Positions 38,142 to 46,873 are shown, counted from the first letter of the stretch. The stretch: 64,000 nucleotides of DNA from Nocardioides marmoribigeumensis (GCF_031458325.1 NZ_JAVDYG010000001.1:3782001-3846000); one strand, 5' to 3'. A program made the numbers and translations. The notes: a model not told the origin generated them from the letters alone.

Positions 38142-39031
38142 GGGGCGTGCCGGCCGTCCTGCTCGCTGGACCCGTCTCGCGCGCCCGACGGCTGGTCTCG
38201 CTGCTCACGGGGGCCGACCTGCCGTCGCCCCTGCAGGGGCGACGGGTGATGGTGACCGGGGCGTCGTCGGGCATCGGGGAGGCGACCGCGCTGGCCTGCG
38301 CCGCCCGCGGTGCCGAGGTGCTCCTGGTGGCGCGGCGGGCCGACGAGCTGCGACGCGTCGCTGTCGACATCACCGCCGCCGGCGGAGTGGCGCACTGCTA
38401 CCCGTGCGACCTGTCCTCCGGGGAGGCGGTCGACGACCTGGTCAAGGTCGTGCTCGCCGAGCACGGTGGGGTCGACTACCTGGTCAACAACGCGGGCCGC
38501 TCGATCCGCCGGTCGATCGCGTCGTCATACGAGCGCATGCACGACTACGAGCGCACGATGGAGATCAACTACTTCGGGCCCGTCCGGCTGACGATGGGGC
38601 TGCTGCCGGCGATGGTCGACCAGGGGTTCGGCCACGTCGTCAACGTGCTGAGCTGGGGCGTGCTGGTCAAGGCGCCGAAGTTCTCGGCCTACCTCGCCTC
38701 CAAGTCCGCGCTCGACGTGTTCAGCCGGATCGCCGCACGTGAGTACCTCGGCGACAACATCACCTTCACCAACGTGCGGATGTCGCTGGTGCGGACCGAC
38801 ATGATCGGCCCGACCGGGCTCTACGCCAAGGCGCCGGCTCTCACTGCGGAGCAGGCGGCCGCCAAGGTCGTGCGCGCGCTCGAGGACCGCCCCGTGACGG
38901 TCGACCCGTTGCCGGCCCGCGCGATCGACGCGCTCAACCTGCTGACGCCGCGGGTCGCCGACCTGGTGTTCCACGCCGTCCACCAGCGGTTCCGCGAGTC
39001 CTCGCAGGCGCGCCGGCACCTGAGGGACTGA
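38138..39031 (+). CDS. Short-chain dehydrogenase/reductase
   Basis: 297 aa from ATG 38138 (ATGA overlap with the amidase). Classical SDR motifs: cofactor loop VTGASSGIGEA near residue 37, NNAG, SWG before the active site, and YLASK (Tyr and Lys of YxxxK). An N-terminal extension of about 30 residues and the C-terminal LNLLTPRVADLVFHAVHQRF suggest membrane association. The ARRADE segment after the glycine loop favours NADP. The substrate is unknown; the length and tail recall mycobacterial SDRs acting on lipids. Confidence 0.9.
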   Translation: MRGVPAVLLAGPVSRARRLVSLLTGADLPSPLQGRRVMVTGASSGIGEATALACAARGAEVLLVARRADELRRVAVDITAAGGVAHCYPCDLSSGEAVDDLVKVVLAEHGGVDYLVNNAGRSIRRSIASSYERMHDYERTMEINYFGPVRLTMGLLPAMVDQGFGHVVNVLSWGVLVKAPKFSAYLASKSALDVFSRIAAREYLGDNITFTNVRMSLVRTDMIGPTGLYAKAPALTAEQAAAKVVRALEDRPVTVDPLPARAIDALNLLTPRVADLVFHAVHQRFRESSQARRHLRD

Positions 39032-39079
39032 CCCCGGGGGCGGGGCCGCCGTGCCTGCGGTGGACAGGTGCCCCGAGGA

Positions 39080-39415
39080 CTAGCGGCGAGCGCGCACCCG
39101 GTGCGCGACCGCGCACAGCGTGACCACGCCCGCTACGAGGGCTCCGCGGGCCAGTGCCCCGCTCGCTCGGCGGCCCCGGACCGTTCGGGTCGCCTGGCTC
39201 GACAGCACCGCCCAGTTGCTCTGGTGTGAGATCGCGGAGCCGTTGCTCTGGTGCGACATCAGCGAGAGCGACGACATCGACGACAGGATCGACGCCGCCG
39301 AGGCGAACGACCCCACGCTGGCGAAGGAGGCGAACGACCCGACGCTCATCACCGACAGCACCGAGTCCTGGGAGCAGACCGACAGCAGCGATCTCTCGGA
39401 CCGGTAGGACCACAT
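39080..39415 (-). CDS. Serine-rich repeat small protein
   Basis: 111 aa from ATG 39415. The first 70 residues are a degenerate repeat of roughly five residues with Ser every second or third position: SVLSVMSVGSFASFASVGS, then FASAASILSSMSSLSLMS. A basic stretch and a hydrophobic segment (ALVAGVVTLCAVAH) follow. Small proteins with such Ser-Val-Gly-Ser repeats are common in Nocardioides and relatives, but their role is unknown; a beta-helix-like or surface structure is inference. The opposite strand has a 95-aa ORF (39120-39407) over the same DNA, which I consider the shadow. Confidence 0.55.
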   Translation of the reverse strand: MWSYRSERSLLSVCSQDSVLSVMSVGSFASFASVGSFASAASILSSMSSLSLMSHQSNGSAISHQSNWAVLSSQATRTVRGRRASGALARGALVAGVVTLCAVAHRVRARR

Positions 39416-39485
39416 GACCGCGACCTCAGGTCACCGGACCCGCATCCGCGCGCCGCTCGCCCGCGCACGTCCGTGCGCTGCGTCG

Positions 39486-41057
39486 TCAGTCGAGGGGGTA
39501 GGTGCCGGTGGCGGTGACGAGGTAGGCGTGGCCGAGGGGTGAGTCCCAGCGGTAGGCGGCGGGTGGTCCGCCGCGGTCGTCGGCGCTGATCACGGGTGCT
39601 GCGGTTGTCCAGTCGTCATCGGGCCAGTGGTGTTCGGGCCAGCCGATGTCGAGGTCCCAGGGGTCGGTGATGCGTCGGTAGGTCCAGTGTCCGTGGGTCT
39701 TGGCTCGGTGGTGGTGTCGGCAGAGCTTGGCGAGGTTGTGGTTGGACGTCTGCCCGGGTGGTCCGCCGTCGTCGGGGTCGAGGAACGGGTCGGTGTGGTC
39801 GAGGTCGTAGCGGCCTCGGTTGGTGCAGTAGGGGAACACGCAGCCGTGGTCGCGTTCGTCGACCAGGGCGCGGAGGTGGTCGGGGGCTTCGTAGGCGTCG
39901 ACGGCGTGGTGGTGGTTGAGGTCGATCACGGGGGTGACCTGCACGCGTGTGCCGGGGGCGAGGTCGGCGAGCCACTGCTCGACCGCGGCCCGCGAGATCG
40001 GGGACGCGGCGTGGGGCAGGCCGCTGGCCTGGATCCTTGCGACGTCGGTGGAGGTGTGCAGGTGCAGGTGGATGGGGCGCTCGACCCCCAGCGGGCTGCG
40101 GACCCGGGGGGCCCGGGGGGCCCGGTTCGGCCGGCGGCGCGGCACCGGGTCACCGTCTCCGGTCTCCCCGGTCTCCCCGGTCTCCCCGGTCTCGGCGTTG
40201 ATGACGGCGTCGGCGGAGTGGGACAGGTCGATGGCGTGCTGCGGGTCGGCGAGGATCCCGATGGCCTTGGACATGCGGACCAGCTCGGGGGAGTCGTCGC
40301 CGAGGATGCCCAGCTCGGTGGCCGTGGTCTTGAGTGCGTCACGGAAGTCCAGGCCGTCGGGGACCGAGGTGAGGCCCTCGAACCGCATGGTGCCGTCGGG
40401 TCGGCTGTCCTGCAGGACGAGGTCGTCGGCCCCGTGCTCGTAGTCGAACCACACCCCCCGCTTGTCACTCGCGGCCTCGGCCTCGGCCGCGGCAGGGTCG
40501 GGGTCGAAGCGCAGGACCGCGGCGTCGATGGCGTTCTTGATCCGGGTCACCGACAGGCTGGTGGTGAACGGGGCGAGGTTGCGGTCGACCCAGTCCGCCG
40601 CCTCCTCCGGCAGGGTCCGGGTCTGCTGGGCCACGGTGCGGGCCTTCCAGGCGGGGAGCTTGCCGGCGTGGACCCGGGCCCAGCAGCGGGGCAGACGCTC
40701 ACGGAGCTCCAGGGCGTCCTGGGTCAACGACCGGGCAGCGCCGTGGCTGGTGCGCAGGGTCGTGGCGAGCTCGGTCACGCAGTACTCGTCGACCGCGACC
40801 CCCGACATGAGGATCGGCATGTTCGCTGGGTCCACCGAGACCGGCGCCGGTAGGAGAGAGTCGCCGTCGAGGGCGACCGTGTCGGCGCGGTGCAGGTCGG
40901 CCCACTCGGTGACCAGGGACAGCGTGCGGGCCTCGGCCGCCTCGATCGTGCGCTGCTCGGCACGGACCCCGGACAACAGCACCTCACGACGCCACCCACG
41001 GCCCTGGGAGGTCAGGTCCTCAGGGGCGGGGGCGGTGAACCCGGCGGTCGCTGTCAT
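39486..41057 (-). CDS. DUF222/HNH endonuclease domain protein (13E12 repeat family)
   Basis: 523 aa from ATG 41057. The N-terminal helical DUF222 region (about 20-310) includes a TRIKNAIDAAVLRFDPD stretch. A Gly-Glu-Thr tandem repeat lies near residue 290. The C-terminal HNH nuclease has CVFPYCTNRGRYDLDHTDPF, then HNLAKLCRHHHRAKTHGHWTYRR, with the Cys pair and His residues needed for metal binding. The family is often multi-copy in actinobacterial genomes and sometimes linked to REP13E12 mobile sequences. Function unproven. Confidence 0.88.
   Translation of the reverse strand: MTATAGFTAPAPEDLTSQGRGWRREVLLSGVRAEQRTIEAAEARTLSLVTEWADLHRADTVALDGDSLLPAPVSVDPANMPILMSGVAVDEYCVTELATTLRTSHGAARSLTQDALELRERLPRCWARVHAGKLPAWKARTVAQQTRTLPEEAADWVDRNLAPFTTSLSVTRIKNAIDAAVLRFDPDPAAAEAEAASDKRGVWFDYEHGADDLVLQDSRPDGTMRFEGLTSVPDGLDFRDALKTTATELGILGDDSPELVRMSKAIGILADPQHAIDLSHSADAVINAETGETGETGETGDGDPVPRRRPNRAPRAPRVRSPLGVERPIHLHLHTSTDVARIQASGLPHAASPISRAAVEQWLADLAPGTRVQVTPVIDLNHHHAVDAYEAPDHLRALVDERDHGCVFPYCTNRGRYDLDHTDPFLDPDDGGPPGQTSNHNLAKLCRHHHRAKTHGHWTYRRITDPWDLDIGWPEHHWPDDDWTTAAPVISADDRGGPPAAYRWDSPLGHAYLVTATGTYPLD
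40161..40194. repeat. 9-bp tandem repeat inside the DUF222/HNH gene
   Basis: GGTCTCCCC is repeated at 40161, 40170 and 40179 with a fourth partial unit at 40188. It encodes the GETGETGETG run. In-frame unit length means copy-number change would keep the reading frame. Confidence 0.75.
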
Positions 41058-41151
41058 GACCTCATCCCACCACCGAGCTCCGACACTTTCTCTCCGGTGC
41101 ACAGGCGACTCCCGGGCTCTCGACCACCTCGCGGTCGCGCCCGGCGTACGG

Positions 41152-42102
41152 TCAGCTGGCCTTCTTGGCCGCAGTCTTCTTGGAGGTCGTCTTCTTGGCG
41201 GCGGGCTTCTTGGTGGCCGACTTCTTCTTCGTGTCGGACTTCTTCTTGGGCGGTGAGGACTTCTTGGCCGGCTTCTCCGCGTCGTCGGAGGAGGACGAGG
41301 ACGAGGACGACGACGAGCTCTCGCCACGTCCCGTCTTGGCGGCCTCGACCGAGCGCTGGAGGGCGGCCAGGAGGTCGACGACCTCGCCGGACGAGGCCTC
41401 CTCCGGCTTGGTGCGGGTGACCTCCCCGCCCTGGCGCTTGGCCTCGACGAGCTTCTCGACGGCCTCGGCGTAGTCGTCCTCGAAGTCCGCCGGGTCGAAG
41501 TCGCCGGCCAGGGTCTCCAGGAGCATCTGGGCCATCTTGAGCTCCTGCTTCCTGGGCTCCCCGGCCTCCTCGAGGACGGGGAAGTCCGCGGCGCGGATCT
41601 CGTCGGGCCACATCAGGGTCTGCATCACCAGGACGTCGTCCCGGACGCGGAGGAGGGCCGGCGAGGTGCGCGTGCGGAGCGACACGGTCACGACGGCGAC
41701 GCGGTCGCTCTCGCGGAGGGCGTCGCGGAGGAGGGCGTAGGGCCGGACGCCGGACTTCTCCGGCTCGAGGTAATAGGACTTCTCCAGCATCAGCGGGTCG
41801 ATCTGGTCGCTGGGCACGAACTTCTCGACCGAGATCTCCTTGCTGCTGCTCAGTGGGAGCTCGGCCAGGTCGTCGTCGGTGAGGATGACCATCTCACCGT
41901 CGTCGGTCTCGTAGCCCTTGGCGATGTCGGCGTAGGCGACCTCCTCGCCGTCGAGCGAGCAGACGCGTTGGTACTTGATCCGCCCGCCGTCCTTGGCGTG
42001 CACCTGGCGGAAGGAGACGTCGTGGCTCTCCGTGGCGGAGTAGAGCTTCACCGGCACCGTGACCAGGCCGAACGAGACGGCGCCCTTCCAGATGGCTCGC
42101 AT
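41152..42102 (-). CDS. ku: Ku family DNA end-binding protein
   Basis: Homodimeric Ku of bacterial non-homologous end joining. 316 aa from ATG 42102. The Ku core (MRAIWKGAVSFGLVTVPVKLYSATE, DGEEVAYADIAKGYE, FVPSDQIDPLMLEKSYYLEP) spans about 1-250. The tail is unusual: eleven consecutive serines near residue 262, then a Lys/Ala/Pro/Ser tail with repeated KK pairs, likely for DNA threading or LigD contact. It is divergent from the ligase gene with only 21 bp between starts. The start is preceded at 6 nt by TAGCGT, so the mRNA is probably leaderless. Confidence 0.96.
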   Translation of the reverse strand: MRAIWKGAVSFGLVTVPVKLYSATESHDVSFRQVHAKDGGRIKYQRVCSLDGEEVAYADIAKGYETDDGEMVILTDDDLAELPLSSSKEISVEKFVPSDQIDPLMLEKSYYLEPEKSGVRPYALLRDALRESDRVAVVTVSLRTRTSPALLRVRDDVLVMQTLMWPDEIRAADFPVLEEAGEPRKQELKMAQMLLETLAGDFDPADFEDDYAEAVEKLVEAKRQGGEVTRTKPEEASSGEVVDLLAALQRSVEAAKTGRGESSSSSSSSSSSDDAEKPAKKSSPPKKKSDTKKKSATKKPAAKKTTSKKTAAKKAS

Positions 42103-42108
42103 GCTTGC

Positions 42109-42114
42109 ACGCTA
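42109..42114 (-). promoter_or_regulatory. -10 element of a predicted leaderless ku promoter
   Basis: TAGCGT on the minus strand lies 6 nt before ATG 42102. It falls inside the 21-bp ku/ligase divergent gap, so ku and ligase promoters must overlap each other's coding sequence. Confidence 0.45.
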
Positions 42115-42123
42115 CCCGTCAGG

Positions 42124-43089
42124 ATGGTCCGCATGCGCCCGATGCTGGCCACTCGTGGCACCTACGTCCCCGCCGGGTCGGAGTGGTTGCACGAGGTCAA
42201 GTGGGACGGCATGCGCGTGATCGCCACCGTGCGCGACGGCCGGCTGACCCTGCACTCGCGCAACGAGAACGACGTGACCGTCTCCTTCCCCGACCTCCAG
42301 GGGCTGGCCGGACGGGCGACCTTCGGCGGCAAGGACGTGGTCCTCGACGGCGAGGTCGTGGCGTTCCTGGACGGGCTGCCGGTCTTCGGCGCCCTCGCCG
42401 AACGCATGCACGTCGCCCACGCGAGGAGGGCCGAGCAGCTGGCGGCCACCAACCCCGTCACGCTCCTGCTGTTCGACCTGATGCACCTGGACGGGCTCGA
42501 CCTGACCCCCCTCCCGCTCGAGCAGCGCCGCCAGGTGCTCGCCGACCTGGTCGAGGAGGGGCCGCGCTGGCGCGTCCCTCCGGCGTACGACGACGGGCAG
42601 GTCCTGCTGGACGCCACCAGGGCGCAGGGCCTCGAGGGCATCGTGAGCAAGCGGCGCGGGTCGGCGTACCGCCCGGGGGTGCGCAGCCCCGACTGGCTGA
42701 AGTTCCCGCACCGCCCGACGGGGTCCTACGTCGTCGGCGCGTGGCGCACGGAGACCGCGTCGCGACGGCTGGGCTCGGTGCTGGTGGGGGAGCCGACCGA
42801 GGAGGGGCTGGTCTACCGTGGGCGCGTCGGCAGCGGGCTCGCCGGGACGGCGGGGGAGGCGTTGAGGGAGAGGCTGGCCGGCACCGAGGTGGAGGACAGC
42901 CCGTTCGGCACCGAGGTGCCGCGCGAGGACCGCGTGGGCGCGCGGTGGGTGCGTCCCGAGGTGGTGCTCGAGGTGGCCAGCCTGGGGCTGACGCCGCAGA
43001 AGCGGCTGCGCCAGCCGTCCTACCTCGGCGTGCGCACGGACCTGCGTCCCGAGGACCTGCTGCTGCTCGAGGAGACGCTGGATGGCTGA
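42124..43089 (+). CDS. ligD: ATP-dependent DNA ligase, LigD ligase domain
   Basis: 321 aa from ATG 42124 (ATG 42133 or 42142 possible). Nucleotidyltransferase motif I EVKWDGMRVIATV with the adenylated Lys near residue 26. Motif III/IIIa-like LDGEVVAFLDGLPVFGAL, motif IV EGIVSKRRGSAYRPGVRS and motif V LKFPHR follow, then the OB-fold domain ending GVRTDLRPEDLLLLEETL. It seals ends in NHEJ. Here the ligase is a separate polypeptide from the polymerase domain (8-bp overlap with the next gene). Confidence 0.93.
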   Translation: MVRMRPMLATRGTYVPAGSEWLHEVKWDGMRVIATVRDGRLTLHSRNENDVTVSFPDLQGLAGRATFGGKDVVLDGEVVAFLDGLPVFGALAERMHVAHARRAEQLAATNPVTLLLFDLMHLDGLDLTPLPLEQRRQVLADLVEEGPRWRVPPAYDDGQVLLDATRAQGLEGIVSKRRGSAYRPGVRSPDWLKFPHRPTGSYVVGAWRTETASRRLGSVLVGEPTEEGLVYRGRVGSGLAGTAGEALRERLAGTEVEDSPFGTEVPREDRVGARWVRPEVVLEVASLGLTPQKRLRQPSYLGVRTDLRPEDLLLLEETLDG

Positions 43090-44008
43090 GGCCACGCAGG
43101 AGGAGGTCCGGGTCGACGTCGACGGGCGGACGCTCAAGCTGAGCAACCTGTCCAAGGTGCTCTACCCCGACACCGGGACGACCAAGGGCGAGGTGCTGCA
43201 CTACTACGCCCAGGTCGCACCGACCCTGCTGCCCCACCTGGCCGGGCGCGGGGTCACCCGCATCCGCTGGCCGCACGGCACCGGCGACCAGTCGTTCTTC
43301 GAGAAGAACCTGCCCTCGGGCGCACCGGACTGGCTGCCCCGGGTCACCGTCACGTCGTCCGGCTCGCGAGGTGGCGGGGACCGGATCAGCTACCCGTTCG
43401 TCGACTCGCTGGCCGGCCTGACCTACCTCGCCAACCTGGCGTCGCTGGAGCTGCACGTGCACCAGTGGCGCTTCGGCAAGGACGGCCCGGTCAACCCTGA
43501 CCGCATGGTCATCGACCTCGACCCGGGGCACCCGGCCTCGCTGCACGAGTGCGCGCAGGTGGCCCTGCTGGTGCGCGACAAGCTCTCCTCCCTGGGCCTG
43601 CCCTGCGTGCCGGTCACCTCGGGCAGCAAGGGCCTGCACCTCTACGCACCCATGCCCGGCGACCTCACCTCCGACCAGGTCCGCGATGCGGCTCGCCAGA
43701 TCGCCGAGGGGCTGGAGAAGTCGCACAGGTCGCTGGTCACCTCGGTCATGACGAAGACCAAGCGGCCGGGCAAGGTGTTCCTCGACTGGTCGCAGAACAC
43801 CGCCGCCAAGACGACGATCAGCCCCTACTCGATGCGCGGCGCCCTCACGCCGTACGCCGCGGCGCCGCGGACCTGGGACGAGGTCGAGGAGGGTGCCGAG
43901 GAGGTCGGCGCACTCGAGCAGCTGACCTACGACGTGGTGCTCCGACGCCTCGCCGAGGACGGCGACCTGTTCGCGGACCTGCTGCCCACGTGGGACGTCC
44001 CGGGGTGA
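43082..44008 (+). CDS. LigD polymerase domain (primase-type NHEJ polymerase)
   Basis: 308 aa, overlapping the ligase gene by 8 bp. Archaeo-eukaryotic primase-like polymerase of NHEJ: LSNLSKVLYPDTGTTKGEVLHYYAQVA, the metal-binding MVIDLDPG near residue 145, VTSGSKGLHLYAPM with the nucleotide-binding His, and FLDWSQNTAAKTTISPYSMRG. It fills gaps with ribonucleotides or deoxynucleotides at broken ends. No phosphoesterase domain is encoded in the window, so the LigD activities are split and the 3'-processing part is missing or elsewhere. Confidence 0.94.
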   Translation: MAEATQEEVRVDVDGRTLKLSNLSKVLYPDTGTTKGEVLHYYAQVAPTLLPHLAGRGVTRIRWPHGTGDQSFFEKNLPSGAPDWLPRVTVTSSGSRGGGDRISYPFVDSLAGLTYLANLASLELHVHQWRFGKDGPVNPDRMVIDLDPGHPASLHECAQVALLVRDKLSSLGLPCVPVTSGSKGLHLYAPMPGDLTSDQVRDAARQIAEGLEKSHRSLVTSVMTKTKRPGKVFLDWSQNTAAKTTISPYSMRGALTPYAAAPRTWDEVEEGAEEVGALEQLTYDVVLRRLAEDGDLFADLLPTWDVPG

Positions 44009-44026
44009 CGCAGCAGACACGTCGAA

Positions 44027-44042
44027 AGACTGTCAGTCTGAC
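44027..44042. promoter_or_regulatory. Overlapping palindromes upstream of the DoxX gene
   Basis: AGACTGTCAGTCT (44027-44039) is a perfect 13-bp palindrome. GTCAGTCTGAC (44032-44042) is a second perfect palindrome sharing eight bases. They sit about 95 bp before the DoxX start and look like an operator for a dimeric repressor. Confidence 0.45.
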
Positions 44043-44137
44043 AAGAACAGGAGCACTATCGAGGTGAAGGTTGTGCTCCGACGGGGGCCGCAGATCAGCC
44101 CCAGGAGTGCCGGAGCACCCGATCTCTGGAGGGGATC

Positions 44138-44680
44138 ATGGCCACCACGCTCCACACCACCGCACACGACCACAGGCTCCACGAGCTGACCGAGAACCAC
44201 GCGGTCGCCTTGCTCGGCGGCCTCACCCGGCTCTCCCTGGGCTGGATCTTCCTGTGGGCGTTCCTCGACAAGACCTTCGGCCTCGGTCACGAGACCGCGT
44301 CGAAGGACTCCTGGCTCAACGGCGGCAGCCCGACCAAGGGCTTCCTCGGCTTCGCGGCCGCAGGACCGTTCAAGGGCCTCTACAACGACCTCGCCGGCCA
44401 GACCTGGGTGGACTGGCTCTTCATGCTCGGGCTGCTGGGCATCGGCGTGGCCCTGCTCGCAGGTGTCTTCATGAACCTCGCCGCCTGGGCCGGCACGGTC
44501 CTCCTGGTCCTCATGTGGACCGCGGTCCTGCCCCCCGACAACAACCCGTTCATGGACGATCACCTCGTCTACGCGCTGGTCCTGCTGACCCTGGCCGCCC
44601 TGGGCGCCGGCCGTTGGCTCGGACTCGGCGACTGGTGGGAGCGTCAGGACGTGGTGCAGAAGCACCCCGTGCTGCGGTAG
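44138..44680 (+). CDS. DoxX-like integral membrane protein
   Basis: 180 aa from ATG 44138, RBS GGAGGGG. Four TM segments: about 30-50 (RLSLGWIFLWAFLDKTFGLG), 95-115 (WLFMLGLLGIGVALLAGVFM), 118-135 and 145-165. The pattern (GWIFLWAFLDKTFGLG, then NNPFMDDHLVYALVLL) is the DoxX/thiosulfate:quinone oxidoreductase small-subunit type. In related actinobacteria such proteins are linked to redox stress or sulfur handling. No partner subunit is next to it. A palindromic operator candidate lies upstream and a strong terminator downstream. Confidence 0.82.
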   Translation: MATTLHTTAHDHRLHELTENHAVALLGGLTRLSLGWIFLWAFLDKTFGLGHETASKDSWLNGGSPTKGFLGFAAAGPFKGLYNDLAGQTWVDWLFMLGLLGIGVALLAGVFMNLAAWAGTVLLVLMWTAVLPPDNNPFMDDHLVYALVLLTLAALGAGRWLGLGDWWERQDVVQKHPVLR

Positions 44681-44692
44681 TTCCCCTCCGAG

Positions 44693-44727
44693 GCCGGCCC
44701 CGTCGCTCACGCACCGACGGGGCCGGC
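44693..44727. terminator. Bidirectional terminator between convergent genes
   Basis: GCCGGCCCCGTCG (44693-44705), a 9-nt loop and CGACGGGGCCGGC (44715-44727) form a perfect 13-bp stem between the DoxX gene and the convergent glycosyltransferase-like gene. It lacks a T-tract, as is usual in high-GC actinobacteria. Confidence 0.75.
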
Positions 44728-44784
44728 GCACGTCTGCGCGACCCAGGTGTGCGCCGGGGCGCGGCGGTGAGGGGAGTGCTCGGG

Positions 44785-46653
44785 TCAGCCGGAGGCGACC
44801 CGGTCGCGGACCGTCGTGCCGGGAGCCGGCGCCTCGCGGGCGCAGGCCGGCAGGTCGCTCCAGGACGAGAGGTCCGAGGAGCTGCGGAGGATCTGGCGCA
44901 TCATGCGGACGAAGCAGGTGCGGTCCAGGAGCCGGTCCCGCGGGGTCAGGGCGCCGCCGAGGGTCTGCCAGGCAGTGTCGGAGTAGAACGTCGGGGCGTC
45001 CGGGACGCGCTGGGGGTCGTCGTCGACGACCTCGTAGACCGCCATGGCCTGCCACCAGTTCCCGTGCGCCGGCTGCTGGAGGTAGACCCGGCGGAAGGCC
45101 GGGCTCACCTCGAGGTAGGGGATGAGCCCCCCGGCGTCGAAGGTGAGCGTCGCCCAGCCGGTCGCGACGATGTAGGCGGGGTGCCGGGTCCGGACGAAGT
45201 TCAGCAGGTCGCACTCGAAGATCGACCCGAACCGCTCGTCCGACCTGGTCATGACCAGCGCACGGCCCTTGCACCCGGGCGCGCCATGGGTCCGTCCGCG
45301 GAAGCCCGATCGCTCGCTCCAGTAGAGCCGGTTGTCGGAGCTGCCCGGAGGTGCGGCGTACTGCGGGATGAGCTCGAGGTCCACCTTCGCGTGGGAGGCG
45401 AGCCAGTAGAAGCTGCAGTACTGCAGGGTGCAGCCGACGGTCCGACCCTCGGCGTGCTCGGAGAGCCAGTCGGCCACGTCGTGCGAGGCCTGGATCTGCC
45501 ACCCCTGCTGGTCGGCGGGGCGCCGTGAGCCGGCCGACACGGCTCCGGAGGCGGCTGTGGTCACGACCATCGCCAGCGCTGCGACCACCCCGACCGCGCC
45601 GGCGGCCCGCCGCAGCCTCGGGGCACGGGCGGGGGACGGGCGGCGCGCCAGGCCTCGGGCTACGAGGGCACCGACGAGGAAGGCGATCCCGGAGGGGAGC
45701 AGGGCGGCGTTGCGGGTCGCGAGGCCGGCGCTGGCGGAGTAGATCGCGAGACCGGACCCGCTCGCGCACAGCAGCAGCCCGGTCAGCTCGAGCGGTCGGT
45801 CGACCCGAGGCGCCGACCACAGGATGATCACCACGGTCAGGGCGGCGAAGGCGATGAACAGGGGCGAGTCCACGAACGCCTGGTGCTGCACGCGGTCGGG
45901 GGCGGCCACCGCTGCGTCGAGGAACGAGGTGCCCGTGGCGCCCGCGGTGAGGACTGTGGCGTAGTACGTCGCCGGCACGGTGGCGACCACGAGGAGTCCG
46001 GACACCCAGCGCGGCAGGTGGGTGCGGATCAGGACGACGGCGGCCACGCACAGCGGGATCGCCAGTGCCCCCGTCTCCTTGGTCAGGATCGAGACGACGG
46101 TCGCCAGGCACGCCACGACGACCCAGGGCCGGCTGGTGCGAGGCCCTGTCGTGGCGAGGACCGCTGCCACCAGCGCCATGACGGTGGTGGCGCAGACCCA
46201 GCCGTCGGGCACGAAGTAGGAGCCGCCCGAGACCAGCGTCCACGGCTGCGCGACGGCGGCCACGCCTGCCGCGACGGCGGCCGTCCACGACCGGGTCAGG
46301 CGGAGCGTGAGGAGCCCGCCCAGCGGGGCCAGCAGGACCAGCGGCAGCCGCGAGACCCAGATCGAGGCGGCGAGGCTCTCGTGGACGAGCCACGGCGCCG
46401 TGAGGGCGAGGGGGTAGACGGGGCGGTCCCACCAGTGGAGGGGAGTGCCGTCGATGAGCCGGTATCCGTCGCCGTGGATGACGTTGTAGCCGACCGAGAG
46501 GTAGGCGCTGCCGTCGGAGTTGAGCCACCACGCACCGAGCACCACGAACCAGAGCACGCCCGCCGCCGTGAGGACGACCAGGAGCAGTGCGACGAGACGC
46601 CGGTCCGACGAGGAGTGGTCCGCGGTCGGCTCGATCGGCTCGGTCGGGGGCAT
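44785..46653 (-). CDS. Polytopic glycosyltransferase-like membrane protein (GT-C fold)
   Basis: 622 aa from ATG 46653, chosen because TACACT precedes it by 7 nt and the family-like part begins soon after. TM1 is at about residues 22-42. The first extracytoplasmic loop has LNSDGSAYLSVGYNVIHGDGYRL, with the Asp expected in GT-C enzymes, and PLHWWDRPVYPLALTAPWL. About ten TM helices follow to residue 380, then a 240-residue extracellular C-terminal domain (DVADWLSEHAEGRTVGCTLQYCSFYWL...). It probably uses a polyprenyl-phosphate sugar; the acceptor is unknown. Confidence 0.72.
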   Translation of the reverse strand: MPPTEPIEPTADHSSSDRRLVALLLVVLTAAGVLWFVVLGAWWLNSDGSAYLSVGYNVIHGDGYRLIDGTPLHWWDRPVYPLALTAPWLVHESLAASIWVSRLPLVLLAPLGGLLTLRLTRSWTAAVAAGVAAVAQPWTLVSGGSYFVPDGWVCATTVMALVAAVLATTGPRTSRPWVVVACLATVVSILTKETGALAIPLCVAAVVLIRTHLPRWVSGLLVVATVPATYYATVLTAGATGTSFLDAAVAAPDRVQHQAFVDSPLFIAFAALTVVIILWSAPRVDRPLELTGLLLCASGSGLAIYSASAGLATRNAALLPSGIAFLVGALVARGLARRPSPARAPRLRRAAGAVGVVAALAMVVTTAASGAVSAGSRRPADQQGWQIQASHDVADWLSEHAEGRTVGCTLQYCSFYWLASHAKVDLELIPQYAAPPGSSDNRLYWSERSGFRGRTHGAPGCKGRALVMTRSDERFGSIFECDLLNFVRTRHPAYIVATGWATLTFDAGGLIPYLEVSPAFRRVYLQQPAHGNWWQAMAVYEVVDDDPQRVPDAPTFYSDTAWQTLGGALTPRDRLLDRTCFVRMMRQILRSSSDLSSWSDLPACAREAPAPGTTVRDRVASG

Positions 46654-46660
46654 GAGCGGC

Positions 46661-46666
46661 AGTGTA
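46661..46666 (-). promoter_or_regulatory. -10 element of a predicted leaderless promoter (glycosyltransferase-like gene)
   Basis: TACACT on the minus strand lies 7 nt before ATG 46653. The remaining 200 bp to cpaF holds no recognised site. Confidence 0.4.
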
Positions 46667-46873
46667 GGGACCACCCCGTCGCGCGCTGCCGGCCCCCGGG
46701 GGCTGCCTCGGGGAAGCCGAGACCGTCATGTGATCTGCGCCACACTGGTCGAACAGGAGTGACCCGAGGAGACTGCTGTGGCGGGTTGTCCACAGATGGC
46801 GGACACCCGAGGTGTGCAGCTCCTCCGCCCGGGTGAAAGTGGCCCGCAAGCACCAAGTGAAGGCCCGGGGGAC

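Noticed and set aside
39120-39407. 95-codon plus-strand ORF (acidic C-terminus with AEANDPTL repeats)
   Set aside because: The opposite frame reads as a recognisable serine-repeat small protein with its own RBS; the repeats here are the translation of the same repetitive DNA. Kept only as an alternative.
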